NCBI GenBank assembly: GCA_022826965.1 | Contig: JAJDTU010000002.1 | Location: 310,001 to 374,000, forward strand | Source: Dehalococcoidia bacterium | Lineage (GTDB): Bacteria; Chloroflexota; Dehalococcoidia; Bin125 | Direction of reading: 5' to 3' | Length of the DNA stretch: 64,000 nt | Shown: positions 1 to 8,709 of the stretch, piece by piece | How positions within the stretch are numbered: position 1 is the first letter of the stretch | Layout: each line of letters begins with the position of its first letter | Notes under the pieces: generated by a model | Told to the model about the DNA's origin: nothing | Database searches by the model: none | Seen by the model: only the letters and a program-made list of their open reading frames with translations | Made by a program: the position numbers and the translations under genes

Positions 1-124
1 GTACGGCCGGCTTGCGGAGGCGGAGGAGGTTGCGCGTCTGGCCTTGTTCCTCGCCTCGGACGACTCCGAGTACATGAATGGCGTCGAATTCGTCATCGAC
101 GGCGGCATGACCCAGGGGTTCTGA
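1..124 (+). CDS. SDR family oxidoreductase, C-terminal fragment (cut by window start)
   Basis: Only the last 40 codons are inside the window, read from base 2 and ending with TGA at 122-124. The translation, with the segments [16 protein letters not shown] and IDGGMTQGF, is nearly the same as the C-terminus of the complete SDR that follows at 282-1031. The two are therefore tandem duplicates. This part of an SDR forms the last beta strand and the tail after the substrate loop, so the cofactor and catalytic motifs lie outside the window. The substrate is unknown. Confidence 0.85.
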   Translation, partial: YGRLAEAEEVARLALFLASDDSEYMNGVEFVIDGGMTQGF

Positions 125-281
125 TTTCGGGACCGAGCCCCGGCTACGGTGCCCGCGTGACCTTTCTCCCGGAATGGCCGGCTCTACCCTCGGCGTCTCC
201 TCGGGGGGGACGGAGGAGTAAGGTTTGAAGCTCTACCCTAAGGCTCCGACGAATCGATGAACCGCGGAAGGACGTGTCTGC

Positions 282-1031
282 ATGGCCGGGAGACTCGAAG
301 GCAAGACGGCATTGATCACCGGAGGCGCGCGCGGTCAGGGAGCGGCTGAGGCGCAACTGTTCGCGGAAGAGGGCGCGATGGTCGTGATCACCGACGTGCT
401 GGACTCGGACGGCGAAGCGACGGCGGCGACCAGCGACAGCATCCGCTACCTACATCACGATGTCACCAGCGAAGACGAGTGGACCGCGGTGGTCCAGGAT
501 GTGCTCGAGGATTACGGCAAGATTGACACGTTGATTAACAACGCCGGGATCTACCGCCAGGCGCCGATCGCCAGTCTGTCGGTCGAGATGTACATGGAAG
601 TGATCAACATCAACCAGGTCGGGGTGTTTCTTGGCCTGAAGCATGTTGGGCCCGCCATGTGCGAGGCCGGTTCCGGTTCGATCATTAACATCTCCTCAAT
701 CGCCGGCATGCGCGGCGGGGCCGGTTCGCTGGCCTATTCCGCGTCGAAGTGGGCGGTGCGCGGCATGACCAAGGTCGCCATGAGCGAGTTCGCGCCCTCG
801 GGGGTGCGCGTCAACTCGATCCATCCCGGCCTGATCGAGACGCCGATGCTGCACCAACTCCCGGCTATCGAGCAGGGTCTCACCGACCAACTCGTGCGCA
901 GGATTCCCTACGGTCGGATCGCTGAGGCTGTGGAAGTTGCCAAGCTCGCGCTGTTCCTTGCTTCGGACGACTCCGAGTACATGAACGGTGTCGAGTTCAT
1001 CATCGACGGTGGCATGACCCAGGGGATCTGA
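282..1031 (+). CDS. SDR family NAD(P)-dependent oxidoreductase
   Basis: A 249-residue classical short-chain dehydrogenase, the normal length for the family. The cofactor motif TGGARGQG is at residues 13-20, the NNAG motif at 86-89, and the catalytic Ser139, Tyr152 and Lys156 (YSASK) are all present. The proline-glycine motif after the active site (HPGLIETPM) is also intact. Asp at the end of the second strand (ITDV) favours NAD(H) over NADP(H). It resembles the 3-alpha/20-beta-hydroxysteroid dehydrogenase type, but the substrate cannot be read from sequence. The start is ATG behind a GGAAGGAC ribosome-binding site. The cyclase fusion gene follows 21 bases later, so co-transcription is likely. 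Confidence 0.93.
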   Translation: MAGRLEGKTALITGGARGQGAAEAQLFAEEGAMVVITDVLDSDGEATAATSDSIRYLHHDVTSEDEWTAVVQDVLEDYGKIDTLINNAGIYRQAPIASLSVEMYMEVININQVGVFLGLKHVGPAMCEAGSGSIINISSIAGMRGGAGSLAYSASKWAVRGMTKVAMSEFAPSGVRVNSIHPGLIETPMLHQLPAIEQGLTDQLVRRIPYGRIAEAVEVAKLALFLASDDSEYMNGVEFIIDGGMTQGI

Positions 1032-1052
1032 TCCAGCAAGACTGGAAAGAGT

Positions 1053-2477
1053 ATGAGCGCGCCTTCGGTCCAATACACCCTCACCGACGACGATGTCGCC
1101 ATCGCCTGGGTCGAACGCGGCGTAGGCAAGCCGTTAGTCGTTTCGACGGGACCGATGCTCCCGCTCAACGTCGGTTGGGAGCCTGGCGGACTCTGGGATC
1201 GGCTCTCCCAGTCATTCCGTGTGATTCGTTTCGATCCGCGCGGTTGCGGACTCTCGGAACGGGACGGTGTGTTCGGTTCGTTTCACGACGAAGCGATGGA
1301 CCTGGCTGCCGTCGTCAATGAGCTGGGCGAGCCACGAGTCGCGTTGATGGGCTACTACATTGGCACGCCCGCTGCCGTGATTGCCATGCTCAACGAACCG
1401 GAACGCTTCACCCACATGGTGTTGCACCTGCCGATTCCTATGGTCGGAAATCAGACTTTCGCGCGCGACGCTGCTGTTTCACCCCAGGATGAGTACAGCG
1501 AACTCATGGACGGCACCATCGGAAACCTCCTCCGGCTCGGTTGGCAGTATCACGAGGAGTCCGCCCGGCGGGCGTTGCTGACGATCATTGCGCCAACAGC
1601 CGACGAAGCCACGCTGCGGAGCCTCTCGGAACTGATGCATCACTACCCCTCGATGAATCGGCTGTTCGGGCTGATACCGGAGATGCGCAGCCTCAATCTT
1701 CGTGACGAATTGCGAAGCGTTGAGATACCAACCCTCATCTCGATCCCGCCGGAGGGCGACGGATTTGAGGATTCAAACGCTTCGTTCGGACGTGACTGGG
1801 CCCGACGCATCCGTGGCGCGCGGCTCCTGGTTGGACGCGACGACACGTCAGTGCTCGTCAACGGGGCCCTGACTATCAACCAGTTGGCTGAGGAGATGGA
1901 GAAGTTCATCGGCATCGATCTCCAGTCGCAGACCTCCGGCCAGGCGACGCGAACCGTGCTGTTTACCGACATTGAAGGATCGACATCAATGGTCGATCGA
2001 CTCGGCGATGACGAAGCGCGCACCATCACGCGCGAGATCGAACAGCTCACGCACACAGCGATTCGTGACCATCAGGGCGTTCAGGTCAAGACCATGGGCG
2101 ACGGGGTGCTGGCCTGGTTTGGGGCCGCGTCGGCCGGCGTCGAGGCCGCAGTGCAGATTCAGAGTGAACTGGCCAACCACGATCGCTACAGCGACGTCTA
2201 CGTTCGGATCGGGCTCAGCGCCGGCGAGCCGATCGCCGAGTCCGACGACCTCTACGGCACGACCGTCAACCAGGCCGCGCGAATCATGTCCATGGCGCAG
2301 GGCGGCGAAATCCTCGTCTCCGACCTCGTCCGCGGTCTGCTGCAGGGGCGGCGGTACCAATTCGAGGATCGGGGCGTGCATCAACTGCGCGGCTTCAGTG
2401 ATTCGATCCAGATCTTCAGTGTCGAATGGCAATCCAGCGACGGCGGCGACAACGCCCTGGAAGGGACAACCCGATGA
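1053..2477 (+). CDS. Alpha/beta-hydrolase-like sensor fused to class III adenylate/guanylate cyclase
   Basis: A 474-residue two-domain protein with no signal peptide or membrane segment. Residues about 1-290 have an alpha/beta-hydrolase fold pattern (FDPRGCGLSE; nucleophile elbow region). Residues about 298-465 are a class III nucleotidyl cyclase: the metal aspartates are in FTDIEGST and MGDGVLAWFG, and the NxxxR catalytic motif is in VNQAARI. The hydrolase domain is odd. The expected GxSxG reads Gly100-Tyr-Tyr-Ile-Gly104, and the usual GRDH histidine region reads GRDD (261-264). Nucleophile and histidine are both gone, so this domain probably senses a ligand and controls cyclase output. Whether the product is cAMP or cGMP cannot be decided. 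The next gene overlaps it by ATGA. Confidence 0.9.
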   Translation: MSAPSVQYTLTDDDVAIAWVERGVGKPLVVSTGPMLPLNVGWEPGGLWDRLSQSFRVIRFDPRGCGLSERDGVFGSFHDEAMDLAAVVNELGEPRVALMGYYIGTPAAVIAMLNEPERFTHMVLHLPIPMVGNQTFARDAAVSPQDEYSELMDGTIGNLLRLGWQYHEESARRALLTIIAPTADEATLRSLSELMHHYPSMNRLFGLIPEMRSLNLRDELRSVEIPTLISIPPEGDGFEDSNASFGRDWARRIRGARLLVGRDDTSVLVNGALTINQLAEEMEKFIGIDLQSQTSGQATRTVLFTDIEGSTSMVDRLGDDEARTITREIEQLTHTAIRDHQGVQVKTMGDGVLAWFGAASAGVEAAVQIQSELANHDRYSDVYVRIGLSAGEPIAESDDLYGTTVNQAARIMSMAQGGEILVSDLVRGLLQGRRYQFEDRGVHQLRGFSDSIQIFSVEWQSSDGGDNALEGTTR

Positions 2478-3463
2478 CCGAAATGACCAAGCGTGAACGT
2501 GTACGGGCTGCAATATCCGGCGAGCCGGTCGACCGGGCGCCTGCGTCCCTCTGGGGGCACGATTTTCTGCGCGAATGGAGTAACGACGAGCTGGTCGGCG
2601 CGACATGCGAGCAGTACGAGGCCTACGACTGGGACTTCATCAAGATCAATCCGCGCTGGTCGATGTTCCCCGAAGCCTGGGGCGCTGTCTATCAGCCGCC
2701 GGTTGAGCAAACGAACCAGACCATGATCAGCCCAGCTCTGAGTGAGCTTGAGGAACTCCACGATGTCGCCTCGGTCCACGCTGAGCGCGGGGTGTTCGGC
2801 GAACACATCGAGTCAACCCGCCTCGTAGTGGAACGAACCCGGGGCGAGGTCGACGTGGTCCAGACTGTGTTCTCGCCGATGGCGACAGTCGGCCTGATGT
2901 TTGGTCACCCGCGCGCGTTCAAGCAGGCCGCGGCCGAAGCGCCGGCGGCGGTCCACGGCGCGATCGGGCGCGTGACCGAGACGATCATCAACTACAGCCG
3001 CGCCAATCTGAACGCGGGCGCTTCCGGCGTCTTCTACGCGCCGTTGCAATGGGCCAGCCACGCCAACTCGACGCCCGACTTCTACCGCGAGTTTGGCCGT
3101 CCCTATGACCTGCAGGTGCTGGACGCGATCCGTGACGCCGAGTTCAACGTCCTCCACGTCTGCTTTAGCAACAACATGCTGGCGGACGTACTCGACTACC
3201 CGGTCCACGCCTTCAACTGGGACGACCGCGACGAGACCAACGCCAGCCTGTCGGACGCCTGGTCTCAGACCGATAAGGCGGTCATGGGCGGCGTCAGCCG
3301 CAGCGGACTGGGCGAACTCGGCGCCGACGAAGTCCACGCCCAGGCGTCTGAGGCGGCCGGCGTCGGCAATACCAGGGTCTTCGTCACCGGCGGCTGCTCA
3401 ATCCCGCCGCACACGCCTCACGAGAACCGGGCGGCAGTCGCGGCTGGGGCTCGCGGGACCTAG
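2474..3463 (+). CDS. Uroporphyrinogen decarboxylase (UroD)-family protein
   Basis: A 329-residue protein with the UroD/MtaA fold signature: the N-terminal RERVRAAISGEPVDRAP segment and a C-terminal GGCSIPPHTP stretch followed by ENRAAVAAG. No heme-synthesis genes lie nearby, so a corrinoid-dependent methyltransferase or an uncharacterised UroD-like role is as likely as heme synthesis. ATG at 2474 overlaps the stop of the cyclase gene by 4 bases, showing translational coupling. An in-frame ATG at 2426 would lie far inside the cyclase gene and has no good ribosome-binding site. The substrate is unknown. Confidence 0.82.
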   Translation: MTEMTKRERVRAAISGEPVDRAPASLWGHDFLREWSNDELVGATCEQYEAYDWDFIKINPRWSMFPEAWGAVYQPPVEQTNQTMISPALSELEELHDVASVHAERGVFGEHIESTRLVVERTRGEVDVVQTVFSPMATVGLMFGHPRAFKQAAAEAPAAVHGAIGRVTETIINYSRANLNAGASGVFYAPLQWASHANSTPDFYREFGRPYDLQVLDAIRDAEFNVLHVCFSNNMLADVLDYPVHAFNWDDRDETNASLSDAWSQTDKAVMGGVSRSGLGELGADEVHAQASEAAGVGNTRVFVTGGCSIPPHTPHENRAAVAAGARGT

Positions 3464-3493
3464 CGAGCGTCCAACAGCAGACCGACCTGCCGC

Positions 3494-4264
3494 TCACTCG
3501 TCTCCGGACCTCGGCGCGAAGCGACTCGTGATCCAAGGCGCGGCGATGCATGCCCCGGCCGCAATGCCCACTGTGACTATCAGCCACGGCCAGTAGAGTT
3601 CCTGCGTGCCCCACGGATCCGCTCCGATGCCCGAGGCATTGGCTCCGTACTCGAGCCACCAGGTGAGGAAGACGTACAACACCAACGCCACGTTCAGCGG
3701 ACCGGCAACCGGACCGCCAAAGCCGCGTCCCACGATCCAACGGCTGAGGATCGCCAGGAATGTGAGCGCCGCACCCCACGTGAGAGCTGGCTCGGGGACA
3801 CTGGCTTGACTGTGCCACATTCCGACATGAAGGCCGATCACAAACAGGGAGAGGATCAGCCACCAGGCTCCGAGAGACGTGACCGCGAACGGCGCGACCA
3901 CGCGAGCGCCCAGGAGCGTGCCGCAAAACAGCAACGAGAACGGCCAGTAGATCGGCTCTGCCGCGAACGTTTCGCCGAGGCTGGTGAAGCTGATCAGAAT
4001 CTCGCCGACAATCACGCCGGTCACGCCCAGCACCAGCGTCACGTTCTCTGTCTCACGGAGGTCGCCGCGCAATGGCCGCAGTGTCAAGGCCCGCGATATG
4101 AACACCAGTGAGATGATCATCGCGGCCCAGCCGGCTGAGAGCGCGGGGCCCGCACCGCTGATTTCGAGCAATGTCTCGAGCACAAAGACCAGAACGGCCG
4201 CGATGATCACCGTCCGCGAGCCGGTGTCGCTCCAACAAGACAATGCACGTTCGCTGAGTCTCAT
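3494..4264 (-). CDS. Multi-pass membrane protein of unknown family (copy 1)
   Basis: A 256-residue hydrophobic protein with about seven to eight predicted membrane helices. I do not recognise the family. It is clearly paralogous to the next gene at 4304-5083: both share the patterns LTLRPLRGDL or LTMRPLRGTL, FAAEPIYWPFSL or FAAEPIFWPFSL, SRWIVGRGFGGP or ARWIAGKGIDGP, PLNVALVL and LYWPW. The conserved polar and aromatic positions suggest a common function rather than two random transporters. The start has a GGAG ribosome-binding site. It lies 39 bases downstream of its paralogue on the same strand, so the two form a likely operon. Confidence 0.8.
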   Translation of the reverse strand: MRLSERALSCWSDTGSRTVIIAAVLVFVLETLLEISGAGPALSAGWAAMIISLVFISRALTLRPLRGDLRETENVTLVLGVTGVIVGEILISFTSLGETFAAEPIYWPFSLLFCGTLLGARVVAPFAVTSLGAWWLILSLFVIGLHVGMWHSQASVPEPALTWGAALTFLAILSRWIVGRGFGGPVAGPLNVALVLYVFLTWWLEYGANASGIGADPWGTQELYWPWLIVTVGIAAGACIAAPWITSRFAPRSGDE

Positions 4265-4303
4265 CGGCAGCGCTCCCTGTTCATCGAGCAGGGCGTATTC
4301 GCC

Positions 4304-5083
4304 TCAAGTGTTCCGACCCTGCAATCGCTCAGCCGTGAAGGCTACCGCAGCGCACGCTGCGGCCAGGCCGGTATTCACCACGATCCAGGGCCAGTAGAGG
4401 TCCTCGGCGAGCCAGTCCACGCCGACGCCGCTCTCGTGGAGTCCGAACTCCAACCACCAGTCGAGGAAGACGAACAACACTAGCGCCACATTGAGCGGAC
4501 TGACGATTGGTCCGTCGATGCCCTTCCCAGCGATCCAGCGGGCGATGAAGGCGAACACCGCCAGTGCACCGGCCCAGGTCCAGGCCGGCGAGGGGTAGCT
4601 GACATCGGCCTGCCAGATCGCCAGATTCAACCAGAACTGCAGAAACGAGAAGACCAGCACCCAGATGAACAGCGGCCGATTGGCGTAGGGCGCCAGGATC
4701 CGCGCGGCGCCAACGGTGAGGATCAGCATGAGCGAGAACGGCCAGAAGATTGGCTCTGCCGCGAAACTTGCCGAGACCGACGAATAGGACAGGATGTACT
4801 CGCACATCATCAGGCCGAGCACGCTGAGCAACACCGTCATGTTCTCCACGTCGGTCAGCGTGCCGCGCAGCGGTCTCATGGTCAGGACGCGAGCGACCAC
4901 GACGGCCGTGAGGAGTTCCGCACCCCACCAGATCGACGCCTGATCGACGTTGGCCAACTCGCCGATCGTCTCCAGTAGGAAGATCAGCAGCGAGGTCAGG
5001 ATGACGAACCGCCATCCCGTGTCATCCCAGATACTGCGCAACGTTCCGACCGGGTCATTCAGGATTTGCTCGTGGTGACGCAT
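4304..5083 (-). CDS. Multi-pass membrane protein of unknown family (copy 2)
   Basis: A 259-residue integral membrane protein, paralogue of 3494-4264 (shared segments RPLRG, FAAEPI, WPFSL, PLNVALVL, EDLYWPW or QELYWPW). Around seven hydrophobic segments are visible and the N-terminus is cytoplasmic-looking (MRHHEQILNDPVG). An ATG two codons upstream (5089) sits directly against the AGGAG; the second ATG, used here, has the normal spacing of about 6 bases. It is transcribed divergently from the SDR at 5190, with about 100 bases between them for both promoters. No function can be assigned. Confidence 0.8.
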   Translation of the reverse strand: MRHHEQILNDPVGTLRSIWDDTGWRFVILTSLLIFLLETIGELANVDQASIWWGAELLTAVVVARVLTMRPLRGTLTDVENMTVLLSVLGLMMCEYILSYSSVSASFAAEPIFWPFSLMLILTVGAARILAPYANRPLFIWVLVFSFLQFWLNLAIWQADVSYPSPAWTWAGALAVFAFIARWIAGKGIDGPIVSPLNVALVLFVFLDWWLEFGLHESGVGVDWLAEDLYWPWIVVNTGLAAACAAVAFTAERLQGRNT

Positions 5084-5189
5084 GGCCATCTCCTATCGGA
5101 AGCGGTGCTCGTACGTGCGAACGTAAGGCTTTGAAGTCGGTCATGCCGTACGTTGCAGGCAACCCAGAACACACACCGGGAGGAAGAGT

Positions 5190-5993
5190 ATGGGAGCTGT
5201 CGAGGGCAAGGTTGCGTTGATTACAGGTGCGGCCTCGGGGATTGGACTCGCGACCGCTCAACTCTTCGCGTACGAGGGCGCTCAGGTCGCGATGTTCGAT
5301 CGCAATGCCGATCTCGTTCACGAGACGGCGCGCGACATTGGCCCGAGCGCGCTCCCGATCAGTGGCGACGTGACGAGCGAAGAGGATGTCGAGCAGATGC
5401 TGGCGGCCTGCGTCGCACAGTTCGGGCGACTCGACATCGGGTTCAACAACGCCGGCATCGCCGGCGCTGCGCCAATCCACGACCATGAGCTGGGCCACTT
5501 CCAGCACGTGATCGACGTCTGTCTGACCGGCGTGTTTCTCTGCCTCAAGCATCAGTCGAAGCAACTCATCGCTCAGGGCGAGGGAGGCTCATTGATCAAC
5601 ACGGCCAGCATCAACGCGACCCAGGCGTCGAAGGGTCTGGCCGCCTACTGCTCGGCCAAGGCGGGGGTAGCGATGTTGACCAGGGTCTCAGCGCTGGAAC
5701 TCGGTGAACATGGAATCCGGGTCAACGCAATCGGTCCAGGGCACACCCAGACTCCGATGACAGAGCGAGCCCGCGATGTCGAGGGTTTCGACGAGGCCAT
5801 GATCGGGGCGACGCCGCTCGGACGGCTGGGTGAGCCCGAAGACATCGCCCAGATGGCGCTCTACCTGGGCAGTGACGCGAGTCCATGGGTGTCGGGACAG
5901 CTCTTCTACGTCGACGGCGGAATCACGGTGAACGAGCTGCCACCGGGTTTCAACCTATTGGAATCATCGTTGAGACGGCCCCGCAGCGACTAG
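5190..5993 (+). CDS. SDR family oxidoreductase (pair A, copy 1)
   Basis: A 267-residue classical SDR. TGAASGIG near residue 13 binds the cofactor, NNAG is present, and the catalytic Ser and YCSAK (Tyr, Lys) are intact. Aspartate after the second strand (MFDRNAD) suggests NAD(H). It is closely related to the next gene (6015-6803): both carry the ACLTGVFLCLKH-like helix (DVCLTGVFLC) and NTAS. A GGAGG ribosome-binding site precedes the ATG. The C-terminus extends about 15 residues past the usual GG end (NELPPGFNLLESS). The substrate is unknown; a glucose/alcohol-type dehydrogenase is only a family guess. Confidence 0.92.
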   Translation: MGAVEGKVALITGAASGIGLATAQLFAYEGAQVAMFDRNADLVHETARDIGPSALPISGDVTSEEDVEQMLAACVAQFGRLDIGFNNAGIAGAAPIHDHELGHFQHVIDVCLTGVFLCLKHQSKQLIAQGEGGSLINTASINATQASKGLAAYCSAKAGVAMLTRVSALELGEHGIRVNAIGPGHTQTPMTERARDVEGFDEAMIGATPLGRLGEPEDIAQMALYLGSDASPWVSGQLFYVDGGITVNELPPGFNLLESSLRRPRSD

Positions 5994-6014
5994 GCGAACG
6001 GACAGGAGCAACCG

Positions 6015-6803
6015 ATGGGACTATTGGACGGCAAGGCCGCACTGATCACCGGGGCGGCGTCAGGAATCGGGCTGGCCGCAGCGAAGCGTTTCGCCGAGGA
6101 AGGCGCTCAGGTCGCGATCGCCGACCGCAACGCCGACGGCGCGGCAGAGGCGGCCCGCGAAATCGGCTCGCAGGCCATGGCCATTACTGCCGACGTGACG
6201 AACGAGGACGACGTCGCCGGCATGGTGATGTCCTGTGTGGAGCGCTTCGGCAGGTTGGACATCGCGTTCAACAATGCCGGCATCGGCGGCTGGTCACCGA
6301 TCCAGGACTACCCGCTATCGCAGTTTCAGCAGGTCATTGACGTCTGCCTGACCGGAGTGTTCCTCTGCATCAAACACGAGGCGAAGCATCTGATCGAGCA
6401 GGGCGCGGGGGGCTCGATCATCAACACTGCCTCGCTCAACAGCATCCAGGCGACCGAAGGCCTGTCGGCGTATTGCTCGGCCAAGGCGGGTGTCGCGATG
6501 CTGACCAAGGTCTCGGCGTTGGAGCTTGGACGGCACAACATCCGCGTGAACAGCATCGGCCCGGGCTTGATCCGCACACCCCTGACCGAAGGGTTGCGCG
6601 ACGTTCCCGGACTCGAGGATGCGTTCGCCGCGGAGGCGCCGCTGGGACGCGTCGGCGAACCCGAGGATGTGGCGCAACTCGCGCTCTGGCTCGCGTCCGA
6701 TGCCTCATCATTGATGACCGGTCAGACCGTGCAACTGAACGGCGGTGCTGACATCAACAAGTACCCGCCGCTGTTCGAGTTCTTCGGCGAGCGTCCGCTC
6801 TAG
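6015..6803 (+). CDS. SDR family oxidoreductase (pair A, copy 2)
   Basis: A 262-residue classical SDR, tandem paralogue of 5190-5993, only 21 bases downstream with an ACAGGAGC ribosome-binding site. TGAASGIG, NNAG, the Ser of NTASLNS and YCSAK are all present, so it should be active. The segments DVTNEDDVAGMV and DVCLTGVFLC match the neighbour. The tail (NKYPPLFEFF) follows the same extended pattern as copy 1, supporting a duplication with later divergence. The reaction class is alcohol/ketone oxidoreduction with NAD(H); the substrate is not known. Confidence 0.92.
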   Translation: MGLLDGKAALITGAASGIGLAAAKRFAEEGAQVAIADRNADGAAEAAREIGSQAMAITADVTNEDDVAGMVMSCVERFGRLDIAFNNAGIGGWSPIQDYPLSQFQQVIDVCLTGVFLCIKHEAKHLIEQGAGGSIINTASLNSIQATEGLSAYCSAKAGVAMLTKVSALELGRHNIRVNSIGPGLIRTPLTEGLRDVPGLEDAFAAEAPLGRVGEPEDVAQLALWLASDASSLMTGQTVQLNGGADINKYPPLFEFFGERPL

Positions 6804-6856
6804 TTCGTAGACTGCCTGCCGACTGAGCGACTCGAATCACAGGGGTGGAGATACTG

Positions 6857-7750
6857 ATGCGCGACTTCGAAGGCAAGACGGCGGTCGTCACGGGCGGGGC
6901 GAGCGGCATGGGGCTGGCGTTCGCGCGTCGCTTTGCGGCCGAGGGCATGAACGTCGTCCTCGCTGATATCGAGGCCGACGCGCTCAACACCCAGGTGACA
7001 CGACTCGAACAGGAGGAGCGCAATGTGCTGGGCGTGATCGTCAACACAATGCGCCGCGAAACGCTGGAGAATCTGCGCGACGAGGCGATCGATCGGTTCG
7101 GCAACATTCATATTCTCTGCAACAATGCCGGCGTCGCCAGTCTCGACGACGCGGGCATGACCTCAGGAGAAATCCTGGGACCGTGGGATGTTCCCGACAG
7201 CACCTGGGACTGGGTCATGGGCGTCAACTTCTGGGGCGTGCTCTACGGCTGCCAGGTGTTCATCCCGCACATGCTCGACCACGGCGAGGAAGGCCACATC
7301 GTCAATACGGCCTCGGTGGCCGGCTTGATTCCGGGCGGCGGGGCGTACGGCGTGTCGAAGCATGGCGTGTTGGCCCTGACCGAAGGCATCTATCAGAGCT
7401 TCGAGGCGATGGGCGCCAAGCTCAGCGCGTCCGTCCTCTGCCCCGGGCTGGTCAACACCAACATCGGACACGCCGAACGCAATCGACCCTCCGAATTCGG
7501 AGCACCCGTCGATCCCAACGACGAGGCCAGGGAAGGACTGCTGTCGATGCTCAGCGGCGGCATGGATCCCGAGCAGGTCGCCGGCATCGTGTTCGACTCG
7601 ATCGTCGAACAACGCTGCTACATCCTGCCTCACACATCGTGGGACGACTTCGTCCGGGGACGAGTCGACAACATCCTTGCCCGCGGCGCGCCGCTGACGC
7701 TCGATTTTGAAGAGTTGATGCGACGCCGAGCGGCGGGCGAGCAGGTCTAG
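6857..7750 (+). CDS. SDR family oxidoreductase (array B, copy 1)
   Basis: A 297-residue SDR and the first of four tandem near-copies. It begins MRDFEGKTAVVTGGASGMG, with ATG at 6857 behind GGGTGGAG; an in-frame ATG at 6845 lacks a proper ribosome-binding site. It has the TGGASGMG cofactor motif, CNNAG, the catalytic Ser (NTASVAG) and AYGVSK. This group is longer than the 250-residue norm because of a helix after the active site (AERNRPSEFGAPVDPND) and a C-terminal domain with YILPHTSWDDFVRGRV. These inserts are typical of extended-substrate SDRs acting on hydrophobic molecules, but the exact substrate is unknown. Confidence 0.92.
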   Translation: MRDFEGKTAVVTGGASGMGLAFARRFAAEGMNVVLADIEADALNTQVTRLEQEERNVLGVIVNTMRRETLENLRDEAIDRFGNIHILCNNAGVASLDDAGMTSGEILGPWDVPDSTWDWVMGVNFWGVLYGCQVFIPHMLDHGEEGHIVNTASVAGLIPGGGAYGVSKHGVLALTEGIYQSFEAMGAKLSASVLCPGLVNTNIGHAERNRPSEFGAPVDPNDEAREGLLSMLSGGMDPEQVAGIVFDSIVEQRCYILPHTSWDDFVRGRVDNILARGAPLTLDFEELMRRRAAGEQV

Positions 7751-7812
7751 CGGCCACACCTAGACTGCGCAGACAATTGACCGACTCTGGGAACGATCTG
7801 AGAGGACCGACC

Positions 7813-8697
7813 ATGCGGGAATTCGCGGGTAAGACGGCAGTCGTGACCGGAGCAGCGAGCGGCATGGGCTACGCCTTCGCCGAGCGCTTCGCTGCCGAGG
7901 GCATGAATGTCGTCCTCGCCGACATCGAGACCGACGCGCTCAACGCGGCCGTCACCCGGCTCGAACAGCAGGAACGCAGCGTCCTCGGCGTTGAGGTCAA
8001 CACGATGCGGCGCGAGACGCTCGAGAACCTGCGCGACCAGGCCGTCGACCGCTACGGCAAGGTCCATGTGCTCTGCAACAACGCCGGCGTGACCTCGCGT
8101 CAGGACGGAGGCGTCGGCGAGTTTCCGGTCTGGGAAATCCCCGATTCGACCTGGGACTGGGTCATGGGAGTCAACTTCTGGGGTGTCCTCTACGGCGTGC
8201 AGGTCTTTGTCCCCCACATGCTCGAACACGGCGAGACCGGTCACATCGTCAATACGTCATCGGTCATGGGACTGGTCCCGAGCGGATCGGCCTACGGAGT
8301 GGCCAAGCACGGCGTGCTGACCCTGACCGAGGGACTCTGGCACCAACTGCGCGCTGCCAACTCGAGCATCTCGGCATCGGTGCTCTGCCCCGGATTCGTC
8401 AACACGCAGATCACTGACGCCGAGCGAAACCGGCCGGCGGAGTTCGGCGAGATGATCGAGGACACGCCGGAGCAGCGGGCCCTGTTCCGGTCGCTGCTCG
8501 GCGAAGGTATGGATCCGTCCGATGTCGCCGATCTGGTCTGGCACGCGATGGTTGATGATCGGCTCTACATCCTCCCCCACGCCGGTTGGCGAGAAATCGT
8601 CAGAGGCCGCGTGGAGGCCATCCTGGAAGGCAGCGAGCCGGTCGAACTCGACTTCCAGGACATGATGCGACGCAGGGCACAGGGCGAGACCGTCTGA
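7813..8697 (+). CDS. SDR family oxidoreductase (array B, copy 2)
   Basis: A 294-residue SDR, closest to copies 3 and 4 of the array (TGAASGMGYAFAERFAAEG shared almost exactly). ATG at 7813 follows GAGAGGA. The cofactor motif, CNNAG, the catalytic Ser (NTSSVMG) and AYGVAK are intact. The region after the active site carries AERNRPAEFGEM and a C-terminal YILPHAGWREIVRGRVEAI, as in its neighbours. Sixty-two bases separate it from copy 1. The copies differ mostly in the loop after CNNAG and in the substrate-lid helix, which is where substrate preference is set in this family. Confidence 0.92.
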   Translation: MREFAGKTAVVTGAASGMGYAFAERFAAEGMNVVLADIETDALNAAVTRLEQQERSVLGVEVNTMRRETLENLRDQAVDRYGKVHVLCNNAGVTSRQDGGVGEFPVWEIPDSTWDWVMGVNFWGVLYGVQVFVPHMLEHGETGHIVNTSSVMGLVPSGSAYGVAKHGVLTLTEGLWHQLRAANSSISASVLCPGFVNTQITDAERNRPAEFGEMIEDTPEQRALFRSLLGEGMDPSDVADLVWHAMVDDRLYILPHAGWREIVRGRVEAILEGSEPVELDFQDMMRRRAQGETV

Positions 8698-8709
8698 GGG
8701 GGCAGAAGC

